A stretch of 64,000 nucleotides of DNA, taken from positions 2,170,001-2,234,000 of the forward strand of contig NZ_AP027368.1 of assembly GCF_030296015.1 (NCBI RefSeq). The letters run 5' to 3'. Below the pieces are notes generated by a model. The model ran no database searches, was not told the origin of the DNA, and saw only the letters and a list, made by a program, of their open reading frames with translations. Both the position numbers and the translations under genes were made by a program. Source of the DNA: Ferrimonas sp. YFM (GTDB lineage: Bacteria > Pseudomonadota > Gammaproteobacteria > Enterobacterales > Shewanellaceae). Shown piece by piece: positions 39,332-48,930 of the stretch. Position 1 is the first letter of the stretch. Every line of letters begins with the position of its first letter.

Positions 39332-42130
39332 TTGAAACTCAATCGATTTTTGCCTAGTCGCTCACTCACTGCCAAGTTGTTGCTGGCCTTTCTGGCGCTG
39401 GCTTCTTTGTCCGTGCTCTCCTCCCTCGTAGGCTGGCTTTCCCTGTCGGAGCTGAAAACCGGTCATGATGCCCTGGCCCAGCGTGCGGTTCCTCTGTTTA
39501 ACCAGAGCCGGACCCTGGCGGAACTGGGGGGACGGATTGTGCTTACCGGCCAGTTCCTGACCCAGGTGGACGATCCCGCCGAACTGATTCGAACCGAGCA
39601 GCGCCTGAAAAGTGATATGGCTGCCCTGAATCGCCACATGGCTGAGTTTGGCCAGATTGGCCCAAACAGCCAGGTGAGTGCGCCGCTGCTGGCCACCAGC
39701 GAGCGGGTCGAGGCTCTGCTCTCGGAGCAGGTACAACTTGTGGGTGAAAGGCTGGCTCAGGAGCACAATTTTAACCAGGGGTTAGATCGCATCAATCAGG
39801 TTGCCCTGGATATGGCCAACCTGGTCGACTCTCAATTGGCCAACGCCGAGACCGCCATTGTGGCCCGCAGTATCGGCCTGTATGACACCGGGGAGGAGAG
39901 GGAGCGTCATGCTGACGATCTCATTGAGGTGGATTTGCTTCAACTCAGGCGCATGAGTGAACTCAAATACAACCTGGTGCGTCTTCGTCAGCAGTTGGTG
40001 TTGCTGCCTCAGGCTATGGAACAGCAGTCAGTAAACGCCCTGGGCCAGAAGTTTGAGAGCCTGAGTGGTTACCTGCCTCTGATGATTCAGGAGGTGAGGG
40101 ACCCTGAGCGCCGAAAGGCCATGGAGTCGATGATGACCCGGTTGGCTGAAGGGAGAGAGCTTTATCAACTCAGAAGCCAGCAACTGACCTTTGCGCCCAG
40201 GCTGGTGTCGTTGAGCAGCCAGGTGGAGCAGGAGTTTGCCCGGTTGAACAGCCGTATGGATGACTTGTTGCTTCGGGCCAATAACGCCATCAGCGATGCG
40301 GGCAAGCAGGCTGATGAAGCGTTTCGCTGGTCTCAAATCACCCTGGTGGTTCTCGGTCTTCTGGCTCTGGGCATCGGCTTACTGCTGGTCTGGCAGGTGG
40401 TGCTCAAGGACGTGGTGGTCCGAATCAACTACTACACCAGTGCGTTGCTCTCCCTGTCCGAGGGCGAGGTGAATGTTGAGGTGACCCCCAAGGGAGAAGA
40501 TGAATTGAGTCGCCTGGCTGGCGCAATTCGCACCTTCAAGGAAAACGTCATCGCCAGGCGCAAGGCGGAAGCCGAACTCAGGCACCAGCATAAGGTGCTT
40601 GAGCAGACAGTCTCCGAGCGAACCGTTGAGTTGTCTCTGGTAAACCGCAAGCTGGCGGAGCAACTTAAAGTCTCAGCCAAGGCCACTGAGGAAGCCGAGG
40701 ACGCCAGCCGGGCCAAGAGCAGCTTCCTGGCCACCATCAGCCATGAGATTCGCACCCCGATGAACGGCATCCTCGGCATGGCCCAGTTGATGGAGTCGGA
40801 TAATCTGACCTCGAAGCAGAAGGGGCAGTTGGCGGTGATTCAGCGCTCCGGTGAATCTCTGCTGGAGGTGATCAACGATGTGCTGGATTACTCCAAGATT
40901 GAAGCCGGAGAACTGGAGTTGGTCGCCGCACCCTGCGATCTGGCCGGTTTGGCCAGGGAGGTGGTGGATACTCTGGGCTCCGTAGCTTCAGGTAAGGGCC
41001 TGACGCTTGAGCTGAGCATCGAGAAGGGAGTGGCTGCCGCTTATCTGTGCGATCGCGCCAAGGTCCGCCAGATCATGATGAACCTGGCGTCTAATGGAGT
41101 GAAGTTTACCTCCCATGGGCGGGTCGATCTGGCCCTGGGCGTGAGGGGCAATCAGCTGTGCTTTAGTGTCTCGGATACCGGGCCAGGTATTGAGTCCGAC
41201 CGCCAGGATGCGATTTTTGAACCTTTCCGCCAGGCCGATGCACACCATACCCCGGGGGGGACCGGCCTGGGGCTCTCTATCAGTCGCAGACTGGCTGAGG
41301 CCATGGGGGGCACACTGTCCGTTGATAGTCAGCCGGGGCAGGGGGCCACCTTTACCCTGATGGTGGATGTGCCGCCTTGTGATGCTCCGGAGGTGGGGGT
41401 GAATCAGATAGAGATGCCGCCGCCAGGCTACTTGCTGGTGGTGGAAGACAACCCCACCAACCAGCTGGTGATAGCGGGATTCCTGGAGAAGTTGGGGCAG
41501 CGCTATCTGTTGGCGTCTGACGGCAGAGAGGCCCTGGATGCTCTGGAGCAGGGGCCTTTCGATCTGGCCCTGGTGGACATCAACCTGCCCGATATCAGCG
41601 GTGAACTGCTTCGGCCCCAGTTGGTGGAAAATCACCGCCTCGAGTTTGAGCGGCCCCTGCCGTGTCTGGCGATGACCGCCCATGCCTTCACCGAGCAGGT
41701 CGAGGCATTTATCGCCAGTGGGTTCGATGGCTTTATCGCCAAACCCCTGAAGCTGGAGGAGCTGGCCCTGGTACTCTGTGGTCAATCCAAAGTCAGCCTG
41801 GCCAGGGAGGATCGGGGTAATCATGAGTTGCTGAACCGGCAACAGCTGGAACAGGATCTGTCTGTGCTCGGAGCCGAGACTCTGGCAACCATGTGTCACC
41901 GTTTTCAAGCGGACGCTGAGCAGTTGCTCGCCTGTGAAGATGAGCAGTGGAAAGGGGCGATACACCGCCTTAAGGGCGGAGCAGGAGCCGTGGGCATGAG
42001 TGCTCTGGCCCAGGCTTGCGCCGAGCTGGAGCTATCCGGTAACTGGGGGGAAACGGCTCGGGAGAAACTGACTTTGCTGAGTGAAGCCAGTGTTGTGGCA
42101 TTCGATCTATGGCTGAAGCAAAAAGGCTGA
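39332..42130 (+). CDS. torS: Hybrid sensor histidine kinase TorS
   Basis: A 932-residue tripartite kinase. An N-terminal transmembrane helix (residues 12-35), a helical periplasmic sensor to about 330, a second helix (about 335-355), HAMP and coiled coil to 460, then HisKA with H471 (ATISHEIRTPMNG), HATPase with GTGLGLSISRRL, a receiver with D749 (ALVDINLPDISGELLRP) and an Hpt domain with H878 (IHRLKGGAGAVGM). It starts at TTG 39332: no in-frame ATG lies between the upstream stop and the membrane helix. Phosphate runs H471-D749-H878 to TorR. Its end converges with dmsG. Confidence 0.93.
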   Translation: MKLNRFLPSRSLTAKLLLAFLALASLSVLSSLVGWLSLSELKTGHDALAQRAVPLFNQSRTLAELGGRIVLTGQFLTQVDDPAELIRTEQRLKSDMAALNRHMAEFGQIGPNSQVSAPLLATSERVEALLSEQVQLVGERLAQEHNFNQGLDRINQVALDMANLVDSQLANAETAIVARSIGLYDTGEERERHADDLIEVDLLQLRRMSELKYNLVRLRQQLVLLPQAMEQQSVNALGQKFESLSGYLPLMIQEVRDPERRKAMESMMTRLAEGRELYQLRSQQLTFAPRLVSLSSQVEQEFARLNSRMDDLLLRANNAISDAGKQADEAFRWSQITLVVLGLLALGIGLLLVWQVVLKDVVVRINYYTSALLSLSEGEVNVEVTPKGEDELSRLAGAIRTFKENVIARRKAEAELRHQHKVLEQTVSERTVELSLVNRKLAEQLKVSAKATEEAEDASRAKSSFLATISHEIRTPMNGILGMAQLMESDNLTSKQKGQLAVIQRSGESLLEVINDVLDYSKIEAGELELVAAPCDLAGLAREVVDTLGSVASGKGLTLELSIEKGVAAAYLCDRAKVRQIMMNLASNGVKFTSHGRVDLALGVRGNQLCFSVSDTGPGIESDRQDAIFEPFRQADAHHTPGGTGLGLSISRRLAEAMGGTLSVDSQPGQGATFTLMVDVPPCDAPEVGVNQIEMPPPGYLLVVEDNPTNQLVIAGFLEKLGQRYLLASDGREALDALEQGPFDLALVDINLPDISGELLRPQLVENHRLEFERPLPCLAMTAHAFTEQVEAFIASGFDGFIAKPLKLEELALVLCGQSKVSLAREDRGNHELLNRQQLEQDLSVLGAETLATMCHRFQADAEQLLACEDEQWKGAIHRLKGGAGAVGMSALAQACAELELSGNWGETAREKLTLLSEASVVAFDLWLKQKG

Positions 42131-42155
42131 CCGGGAAACGCACGACCCGGTCAGC
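42126..42155. terminator. Bidirectional hairpin between torS and dmsG
   Basis: GCTGACCGGG / CCCGGTCAGC, a 10-bp perfect stem with a 10-nt loop that begins inside the last codons of torS. There is no T-run on the plus strand. Confidence 0.6.
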
Positions 42156-42166
42156 AACGACGCACT

Positions 42167-42817
42167 CTATTGGAAGAGCTGCAGGGAAAGGGGGGAGACA
42201 TCCAGCTCCTGCTTCAAACCATCAAGCAGGCTAGAGACCAGCAGGGCAATACCCTGGTAATAAGGGGTTTGCGCACCGTCAACCATCAATTCACAGAATC
42301 GGCCGCTCCAGGGCAACAGGTGTTCGCGCAGCAGGTCTTCGGCGACCTTTACCGGTACGCCATTCTCCTGTTTGATCTCCTCAGCCAACAGACTGCCCAG
42401 GACGGAGAGCATCAAACCAATATGGTCGATGGGCTCTTTGCTTTGGGTCGAGACCTCAATGCCATGGTGTTGGCAAAATGCCGCAAATGCTTCAGTAGAG
42501 GGGCCGCACAGCAATCGTTTTTCATGGAGGTAGGGAGAGCCCCAGGGAATGGCGCTCAGTTCACCCGGGCCCAGAAAAAGCTGCGTATAGTCTATTTTAA
42601 GCTTTGGCAGCAGGACGTCGTCAGACTCTGTCAGTGCCTGCTCCAACAACGCCAACCCCCGGCTTCGACAGGAATGCTCTCCGGTTTCCGGCCAGCTCTT
42701 CGCAACATCATTCTCTCTGAACTGTCCCAAAAGGAACTCGCTGGGTTCAAAATAGAGCGCGTGGTAGAGGACGTTGGCCTGTGCCTGATAGCAGCTCAGT
42801 TGTTCCTGATTCAGCAT
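42167..42817 (-). CDS. dmsG: TorD/DmsD-family molybdoenzyme chaperone (DmsG)
   Basis: A 216-residue all-helical TorD-family chaperone. The family signature appears as YTQLFLGPGELSAIPWGSPYLHE near 76-98 and EPIDHIGLMLSVLGSLLAEE near 127-146. It binds the Tat signal and apoenzyme of DmsA to help insert the molybdenum cofactor and prevent early export. It lies 70 bp after dmsB, with a rho-independent terminator between, so it is made only from read-through, from a lower level of transcript, or from a promoter I cannot see. Shewanella has a homologue in the same place (dmsG). Confidence 0.88.
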   Translation of the reverse strand: MLNQEQLSCYQAQANVLYHALYFEPSEFLLGQFRENDVAKSWPETGEHSCRSRGLALLEQALTESDDVLLPKLKIDYTQLFLGPGELSAIPWGSPYLHEKRLLCGPSTEAFAAFCQHHGIEVSTQSKEPIDHIGLMLSVLGSLLAEEIKQENGVPVKVAEDLLREHLLPWSGRFCELMVDGAQTPYYQGIALLVSSLLDGLKQELDVSPLSLQLFQ

Positions 42818-42843
42818 CGCCTTATCTCACTTTGTTTGTAAGG

Positions 42844-42869
42844 AAAAAAGGGGGAGCCTGAGCTCCCCC
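42844..42869 (-). terminator. Rho-independent terminator inside the dms operon, between dmsB and dmsG
   Basis: On the minus strand: GGGGGAGC-TCAG-GCTCCCCC followed by TTTTTT, 18 bp after the dmsB stop. It should reduce chaperone expression relative to the structural genes. Confidence 0.9.
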
Positions 42870-42887
42870 TCCTTGGGGTGTAACGTC

Positions 42888-43523
42888 TTACACTTCCGCT
42901 GAATTTAGTACCTCACCCTCACTGCTGCCACTGGGGCGGGTGAGACGGTTAGGCGTGATCAGTAGGTTGGGTGCAGTAACGTCGGCGGACGGCATGGGCG
43001 CAAAGTTCGGAGCCAGTGCCCCAGGGTACTTGGCTTTGAGCTCGTCCATTGGGCCGAAGTCCAGGGCACGCATGGGGCAGGACTCCACACAGCTGGGCTG
43101 TTTTCCGGCCTTGATGCGGTCGGCACAGCCATCGCACTTGGTCATTACGCCCTTGGCGCTGTCCATCTGCGGGGCGTCGTAAGGGCATGCGCGGGCACAG
43201 CTTTCACAACCGATGCAGACGGTGGCGTCCACCATCACCAGACCATCTTCACGGCGCTTATGCATGGCACCGGTTGGGCAGGCTTTAGTACACACCGGCT
43301 CGGAGCAGTGGTTACAGCCCAGAGAGGTGTAGTAGGCGAACACATTCTGGCTGACGGTACCGTCAGCGGACTCACTCCAGGTACCACCGCCATATTCATA
43401 TACCCGGCGCCAGTTCACGCCTACCGGCAGGTCAGAACGGTCTTTACAGGCGATTTGACAGGTTTTGCAACCGGTGCACTTGCTGGTGTCGACGTGAAAG
43501 CCGTATTGAACATTAGTACTCAT
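42888..43523 (-). CDS. dmsB: DMSO reductase iron-sulfur subunit DmsB
   Basis: A 211-residue ferredoxin-like subunit with four Cys clusters for four [4Fe-4S] centres: CTGCKTCQIACKDR, CNHCSEPVCTKACP, CIGCESCARACP, and CDGCADRI with CVESCP. It has no signal peptide, so it would be co-exported with DmsA by the Tat system. The gene starts 12 bp after dmsA. It carries electrons from the haem protein DmsE to DmsA. No DmsC membrane anchor is present, which fits the outer-membrane respiratory type rather than the E. coli inner-membrane type. Confidence 0.94.
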   Translation of the reverse strand: MSTNVQYGFHVDTSKCTGCKTCQIACKDRSDLPVGVNWRRVYEYGGGTWSESADGTVSQNVFAYYTSLGCNHCSEPVCTKACPTGAMHKRREDGLVMVDATVCIGCESCARACPYDAPQMDSAKGVMTKCDGCADRIKAGKQPSCVESCPMRALDFGPMDELKAKYPGALAPNFAPMPSADVTAPNLLITPNRLTRPSGSSEGEVLNSAEV

Positions 43524-43535
43524 TGTAAACTCCTA

Positions 43536-45956
43536 TCAAGCCTTACGGATTTCAACCAGGTTGGTGTGCTGGGGGTTACCCTTGGTAATTGCGGTAGTAC
43601 GGTGGGTGGTCAGTACGTTGACACAGCCGCCTTTATCCACGTTTCCGCCCTGGAACCAGGCACCCTGGCCCACAGCTGCCACGCCGACCATGATGCGGGG
43701 GGTCACCTTCACCTCTACCTCGATGGTGCCGCGGTCGTTGAATACGTGAACCTTATCGCCGGTTTGCAGCCCCCGCTTATTAGCGTCAATGGGGTTCATC
43801 CATACGGCGTCCTGTACCGCTTCGCGCAGCCAGGGTACGTTGTGATAGCTGGAGTGCGCTCGGCCCTTGGTGTGGTAACCGAACAACTGCAGCGGGTAGG
43901 TCTTCTTGGTTTCGCTATCCTCATAGCCTTCCCAGGTAGGGACATACTTGGGCAGGGCGGAGATAACGTCTCCCTCTTTGAGCTGCCAGGTCTTGGCTTT
44001 TTCGGCCAGACGAGAGGAGTAGATCTCAATCTTGCCGGACGGGGTGCCCAGAGGGTTGGCATCGGGATCCTTACGGAAATCTTCCAGGACAATGTAACTG
44101 CCGTTGGGCAGGTACTTACGGTGGATGCCCTGTGTCAGCATCACCTCTTTCTCAGGCAGGTCCGGAGTGGCGGCCTTGGCTTCGGCATAGAACTGGTTCA
44201 GCCAGTCTTCCCGTGATTTGCCTTCGGTGAATTCCGCTTCTACGCCCATGCGCTTGGCCAGATCAACACAGACTTCATAGATGGGGCGGGCTTCGAACAT
44301 GGGGCCAACACTGGAGCTCATCTGTACCAGGGTAGCGGTGTCGCCGGCGGAGTAGCTCTGGTAGATCAGGTCTTCGGACTCCAGCCAGGAAACGTCGGGC
44401 AGCAGGATGTCGGCGAACTTGGCGCTCGGGGTCATCCAGTTGTCTACCACCAGGATGAATTCGCACTTGCTCTCATCGGCGATGATCTTGGTGGTCTTGT
44501 TGACGTCGGAGTGCTGGTTGATCAGGGCGTTACCGCCGTAGTTGATGATCGCCTTGATGCTGTTGCCCAGCTTGCCATCGCCGTTCTCGTCCAGATCCAC
44601 ACCTTGAACACCGTCGGCCAGTACGGTCATGTTCTCACCGTCTTCGATGGCCTGGGTGAAGGTGAAGAAGGAGATCGCCTTCTTCACAGGGTTGGAGCCG
44701 GTGGGCATGAAGGGCGCGGTCAGGTAGGAACCCTTACACAGACCACCACAGTTGGTGCCTGGCAGACCCAGTTGACCCAACAGGATGGGCAGCATGTAGC
44801 CGGCACGGGTGTTGTTTTCACCGGCCGCCTGACGGTTCAGAGAGGCAGCAATCTGGATGAAGGGCGCTTTGGCGTCGGCCAGTTCACGGGCCAGTTCCAC
44901 GATGATGTGCTCTTCGATGCCGGTGATGGCAGAGGCCCAGGCTGGGGTCTTGGCATTGGCACCCGGAGTCAGGTCACCAATGGTGGTGTTGTCCAGGATG
45001 TAGGCTTTGTAGCTCTCTTCATAGCCTACGCCTGTGGGCATGGTTTTCTCATCATAGCCGACACAGTACTTGTCCAGGAACGCCTGGTCTACGCGGTTGT
45101 TGGTGATCCACTCGAAGGCCAGGGCCTCAAACAGGGCAGCATCAGTACCAGGACGGATGGCGATCCACTGATCTTCTTTACCCACGGCGGAATCGGTGTA
45201 GCGCGGGTCGATGATGATGGTCTTGAACTGCTTCTGACGCTTCTGCATCAGGAAGTCGTAGGCCTCACCGGAGCCGCTCATGCGGATCTCGGAGGGGTTG
45301 TAGCCCACCATCAGCACCAGATCGGAGTTCTGCATCTCAGAGACGCTGCTGCCTTGCCAGCCAGGACCGGCGGAGCCGTATGTCTGGCCCGCGGCTTCAT
45401 AAATCTGAGACCAGCTGTAATCGCCATAGGCATTCAGGTAACCGCCTTTGAGGTTCATCAGGCGGTACAGGCATTGCTTACCTGAGAAGTGATAACGGGC
45501 ACCGGAGTTGTAGGTGAAGTGGATGGACTCGTTGCCATAGTTGTCGATGGTGGCCTGCAGTTTTTCCGCGACCAGATCCAGGGCTTCATCCCAGCTGATG
45601 CGTTCGAACTGACCGCTGCCACGGGGGCCGACACGCTTCATGGGGTACTTGAGACGATCCGGAGCATAAACCCGTTTACGCAGGGAACGGCCACGCAGGC
45701 AGGCACGGACGTCGTGGTTACCGTACTCGTCTGTGGTGGTGAACTCAGACTCGATGCGGGTGATGATGCCGTCGCGGCTGTATACCTTCACCGGACAGTT
45801 GGAGCCACAGTTCACCAGGCAGGCGCTCCAGTTGAGCTTCTCTTCAACGGGCAGTACTGGCGGTGGTGTGGTTTTGGCGGACTCGGAGCTACAGCCGGTA
45901 ACGGCGGCTGCGGCACTCATTGCGGCGCTCATTTTTAGAAAATTGCGGCGTTCCAT
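43536..45956 (-). CDS. dmsA: Extracellular DMSO reductase catalytic subunit DmsA (Tat lipoprotein)
   Basis: An 806-residue molybdopterin oxidoreductase. Twin-arginine signal ERRNFLK at 2-8 and a lipobox VTGC with Cys22 indicate a Tat-exported lipoprotein, as in Shewanella where DmsA sits on the outer membrane. A [4Fe-4S] site is formed by C46, C50, C54 and C86. Ser181 in GDYSWSQI is the molybdenum ligand, marking the DMSO/TMAO reductase class. KGNPQHTNLVEI near the end belongs to the cofactor-binding domain IV. The reaction is DMSO plus two electrons and protons to dimethyl sulfide. It is 58 bp after dmsF, with a stable hairpin in the gap. Confidence 0.95.
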   Translation of the reverse strand: MERRNFLKMSAAMSAAAAVTGCSSESAKTTPPPVLPVEEKLNWSACLVNCGSNCPVKVYSRDGIITRIESEFTTTDEYGNHDVRACLRGRSLRKRVYAPDRLKYPMKRVGPRGSGQFERISWDEALDLVAEKLQATIDNYGNESIHFTYNSGARYHFSGKQCLYRLMNLKGGYLNAYGDYSWSQIYEAAGQTYGSAGPGWQGSSVSEMQNSDLVLMVGYNPSEIRMSGSGEAYDFLMQKRQKQFKTIIIDPRYTDSAVGKEDQWIAIRPGTDAALFEALAFEWITNNRVDQAFLDKYCVGYDEKTMPTGVGYEESYKAYILDNTTIGDLTPGANAKTPAWASAITGIEEHIIVELARELADAKAPFIQIAASLNRQAAGENNTRAGYMLPILLGQLGLPGTNCGGLCKGSYLTAPFMPTGSNPVKKAISFFTFTQAIEDGENMTVLADGVQGVDLDENGDGKLGNSIKAIINYGGNALINQHSDVNKTTKIIADESKCEFILVVDNWMTPSAKFADILLPDVSWLESEDLIYQSYSAGDTATLVQMSSSVGPMFEARPIYEVCVDLAKRMGVEAEFTEGKSREDWLNQFYAEAKAATPDLPEKEVMLTQGIHRKYLPNGSYIVLEDFRKDPDANPLGTPSGKIEIYSSRLAEKAKTWQLKEGDVISALPKYVPTWEGYEDSETKKTYPLQLFGYHTKGRAHSSYHNVPWLREAVQDAVWMNPIDANKRGLQTGDKVHVFNDRGTIEVEVKVTPRIMVGVAAVGQGAWFQGGNVDKGGCVNVLTTHRTTAITKGNPQHTNLVEIRKA

Positions 45957-45980
45957 AAGTTACCTCTTTTCTTTATCTGG

Positions 45981-46004
45981 GGGAGGGGAGCGGTCTCCCC
46001 TCCC
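45981..46004 (-). terminator. Perfect intercistronic hairpin between dmsF and dmsA
   Basis: GGGAGGGGAG / CTCCCCTCCC around a 4-nt loop, a 10-bp perfect stem, followed on the minus strand by CCCAGATAAAG, not a T-run. It is more likely an mRNA-processing or stabilising element, setting dmsF and dmsA ratios, than a true terminator. Confidence 0.55.
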
Positions 46005-46014
46005 TCCGGTTCGT

Positions 46015-47988
46015 TCACAAGGAGATGGAGTAGCTCAGCATCAGCTGATGGGCGTTGTAGTTGTGGTCCAGGTCACCCAGGGTGACCAGGCCATCTACCG
46101 CGTCCACGGCAACGCTGGCGTAATCTGTGTCGTAATAACGCTCGTAGCGGTAGTCCAGGCGCAGGTGGCTGCGCTCGCTCAGGCGGTACTTGGCAAACAG
46201 CCCTACAGAGTGGCTGTACTGGTAGTAGTCGTCGAACTGGCTGTTGGCTGCGCCACTGTTGCTGGAGCTGCTGTCGCTATTGGCAAACAGGTAATCGCCG
46301 CCGACGGTCAGCTTGTCCTGAAGCAGGCCGGCATATTCGAAGCCGCCGCCCAGGGAGACAAACTCGTCGTTGATCTCTGCGCTCCAGCCGTCGCCGTTCT
46401 GATCCGCATCGATCCACTGCTGGCCGGCAAAGCCGTACAGGGACAGCTGCTTATTGACCAGGTAGCTGATGGCCAGCTGGTAGCCGTAGTCGGTGGCACC
46501 GGTCAGGCCCAGCTCGGTGTCGGTGTAATCGTCATCGGCAAACTGCAGGTTCAGGTCCACGGACAGCGATGCCATGGGCTGATGGCGCAGCTTCACCTCG
46601 GCTTCGACGCGATCGCGATCCGCCAGGTGGTACTTGCGCAGCAAGGGGTTCTCTTCGCTGGAGCTGAGGTCGTTGGCCTGGTAGCGACTGCCGTCGCGTT
46701 GGCTGATGCCGCCTTTGAGTTCCACTTTCCACAGAGCCAGGTCGGTCAACTTCATTCCGGCCCACAGCTGGTGCTCGTCGGTGGTTTCTCGGGCACTGTG
46801 GCTGCGCTCTTTGCGGTCGAACTGATAGCCGGCATCCAGGCGGTAGCCCTTGGCCAGGCGGTACTGAACCTTGGCGCTGCCCCGGGTGTCCTCGCGATCC
46901 AAGAGCACGTTCTCTGACACCAGGCCGGTGGTGGCATTGAAGTCGTACTGGGGAAACTCGAAGCTGGAGCTTTGGTTATCCCGCTCGCTGTAGCGTCCGG
47001 CCAGTTGAACCCGCAGACGGGAGCTGGCCATCAGGGTATAGCGGGCGTCCATGTCCAGGGTGTCCACCTGACCATCCCAGCTTTGAATCGGGCTGGTCTG
47101 GGCATTGACCAGGGCGCTGTCCTGAATCATCCGGCCCAGGGACACGCGACCATCAAACACGCCGCCCTGTCCCCGAAGGTTGCCGGACAGGGTGACCTGA
47201 TGGGCTTCGTTATCAGGCTCAGGCGCCAACAGGCTGCCGTAGGTGTTGTGATACACCTCCTGGGTGTCGTTGTCGTAGGTGCTGCCCAGGTAGGAGAGGG
47301 CGGCCAGCCAGTTATCGCCGGCCACACTGGTGGTGGCGGTCAGCTCGTCGGTGCGGCTGTCCACCGGCTTGGCCAGAGTCACCGGGCTGGGGGTGGCCAC
47401 GGAGACCACCTTGTGCCCCTGCTTCTCCTCGGTGCGGTAACCCAGGTCGCCATCGACGTCGAAGCCGGCCAGTTGGGTGGTGGCACTGATGCCCATTGAG
47501 ACGCGGTTACGCTCGGTGCCCAGTACCGGCGAGTAGGGCTGGCCGCTGACCAGCTGATCGCCGCTGAAATAGTAGGGGGTGGACGCCTTATCACTGCCCA
47601 GCTTGTTGAGCTGGCGGTAGTCGGCGTACAGCTTGACGCTGCCGTTGCCCGTGGAGAGCCCGGCATCACCGTTGTCCATACCCAGGTTATGGGCGGTGGC
47701 GGTGGTGCGCCAGCCATTGTCGCTGTTAGCGCTAACCCGGCCATTGAGGGCGCCGAAGGCACCATCCTCTTCCTGGCCCAGGGCGTTACCGGCGTGGACA
47801 TCATCCAGTTCGGTGTAGCCCGCACCGATGGCGATGGTGCCACTGACGCTGGGTGGTGCGACGCAGCGCTTGCACTGCCACTTTTCGGCGCTGATCTTGT
47901 CGGTGTTGACCTTGGACAGGCTAAAGTCGGCGGCCAGTGCCGGCGTGGCGGCGGTCAGTATCGCCAGGGTGATGAGATTGAGTTTCAT
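46015..47988 (-). CDS. dmsF: MtrB/PioB-family outer-membrane beta-barrel DmsF
   Basis: A 657-residue outer-membrane protein. A signal peptide ends ATPALAAD (about residue 20). A CKRC motif at 39-42 is the CxxC typical of gammaproteobacterial MtrB homologues. The rest is made of many alternating amphipathic strands rich in Y, D and G and ends in a strand with the terminal SYSISL. It forms the porin sheath that lets the decahaem cytochrome DmsE contact the cell surface. dmsE lies 12 bp upstream, as in mtrAB and dmsEF of Shewanella. Confidence 0.94.
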   Translation of the reverse strand: MKLNLITLAILTAATPALAADFSLSKVNTDKISAEKWQCKRCVAPPSVSGTIAIGAGYTELDDVHAGNALGQEEDGAFGALNGRVSANSDNGWRTTATAHNLGMDNGDAGLSTGNGSVKLYADYRQLNKLGSDKASTPYYFSGDQLVSGQPYSPVLGTERNRVSMGISATTQLAGFDVDGDLGYRTEEKQGHKVVSVATPSPVTLAKPVDSRTDELTATTSVAGDNWLAALSYLGSTYDNDTQEVYHNTYGSLLAPEPDNEAHQVTLSGNLRGQGGVFDGRVSLGRMIQDSALVNAQTSPIQSWDGQVDTLDMDARYTLMASSRLRVQLAGRYSERDNQSSSFEFPQYDFNATTGLVSENVLLDREDTRGSAKVQYRLAKGYRLDAGYQFDRKERSHSARETTDEHQLWAGMKLTDLALWKVELKGGISQRDGSRYQANDLSSSEENPLLRKYHLADRDRVEAEVKLRHQPMASLSVDLNLQFADDDYTDTELGLTGATDYGYQLAISYLVNKQLSLYGFAGQQWIDADQNGDGWSAEINDEFVSLGGGFEYAGLLQDKLTVGGDYLFANSDSSSSNSGAANSQFDDYYQYSHSVGLFAKYRLSERSHLRLDYRYERYYDTDYASVAVDAVDGLVTLGDLDHNYNAHQLMLSYSISL

Positions 47989-48000
47989 GAGTCTCTCCCC

Positions 48001-48930
48001 TTAGCGCTGAAGCGCTTTGCCTTGTGGATGGTTGGAGCCGTGCACCTGGGTGTGGCAGTTCAGGCAACTGCCGCCGGCGGTAAAGGCAGAGTCGCCTTCG
48101 GCGCCATAGGGACGGCTGGCGTGAACATTGCCGCTGTGGCACTGCTGACACAGAAGAGGGGCACGGGTCTTGAGCAGGCTGTCGTTCATGCTGCCGTGAG
48201 GGGTATGACAGTTGCTGCAGTCATCGATGACCGGCTCGTGTTCCCACAGCTTGGGGCCCCGCTTTTCGGCGTGACAGCTGTAGCAGGTGTCATTGAGGCT
48301 GATGCGATTGAGGTCGGCATCGGTCTGGCTGCCATGAGGGTTGTGACAGTCGCTGCACTGCATCTCATCCCACTTCATGGGGTGACTGGAGCGCTGATGC
48401 ATCTGCATCTTCTGTTCGGTGTGGCACTGGGTACACACGCCGTTCTGAGCGGTCTGCTCCAGGATCGGGTCGGCGGCCACGTGCACCTGGTGACAGCTGG
48501 CGCAGGCCACCTCTTCCAGGTTGTGGGTGGAGCCATGCCAGCTTTGGCGCTCGGCGTCTTCATGACAGCTGAGACAGACGCTGTTCTGAGCCTCGGCGGT
48601 GGCCATGGCATCGGAGCCGAAATCGATCATCGGTTCCTTGCCCCCACGGTTGTGCTTGCCCTGGGGGCCGTGGCAGGCCTCACACTGGAGCCCGGCCATG
48701 GGGCTGTTCCCTGACATGGCGCCATGGACACCATCGAACAGGGCCATCACCTTGTCGTTTTTCTTGTGGCACATGAGGCAACTGTCTGCACCCTTGGTGG
48801 AGTAGTTGCCCTGATTGAACTTATCAATCAGTGTCTCCATCACCGCATCCTGGCCCTGGTCGCTCCAGGGAGCGGCGCTGGTACCGAAAGCGGCGGAGAC
48901 CAACAGTGCGACTAGCAGAGGACGTTTCAT
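48001..48930 (-). CDS. dmsE: Decahaem c-type cytochrome DmsE (MtrA family)
   Basis: A 309-residue periplasmic cytochrome with a signal peptide ([17 protein letters not shown]) and exactly ten CxxCH motifs: CLMCH, CEACH, CLSCH, CASCH, CTQCH, CSDCH, CYSCH, CSNCH, CQQCH and CLNCH. It carries electrons from the inner-membrane quinol dehydrogenase (not encoded here) through the DmsF barrel to DmsAB outside. ATG 48930 follows GAGAG; a GTG nine bases upstream is in frame. It is the first gene of the dms operon and lies just downstream of the tor boxes. Confidence 0.95.
   Translation of the reverse strand: MKRPLLVALLVSAAFGTSAAPWSDQGQDAVMETLIDKFNQGNYSTKGADSCLMCHKKNDKVMALFDGVHGAMSGNSPMAGLQCEACHGPQGKHNRGGKEPMIDFGSDAMATAEAQNSVCLSCHEDAERQSWHGSTHNLEEVACASCHQVHVAADPILEQTAQNGVCTQCHTEQKMQMHQRSSHPMKWDEMQCSDCHNPHGSQTDADLNRISLNDTCYSCHAEKRGPKLWEHEPVIDDCSNCHTPHGSMNDSLLKTRAPLLCQQCHSGNVHASRPYGAEGDSAFTAGGSCLNCHTQVHGSNHPQGKALQR

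Noticed and set aside
44511-45938. Long open frames antisense to dmsA
   Set aside because: Shadow frames of a strongly conserved molybdoenzyme; no start signals or recognisable domain.
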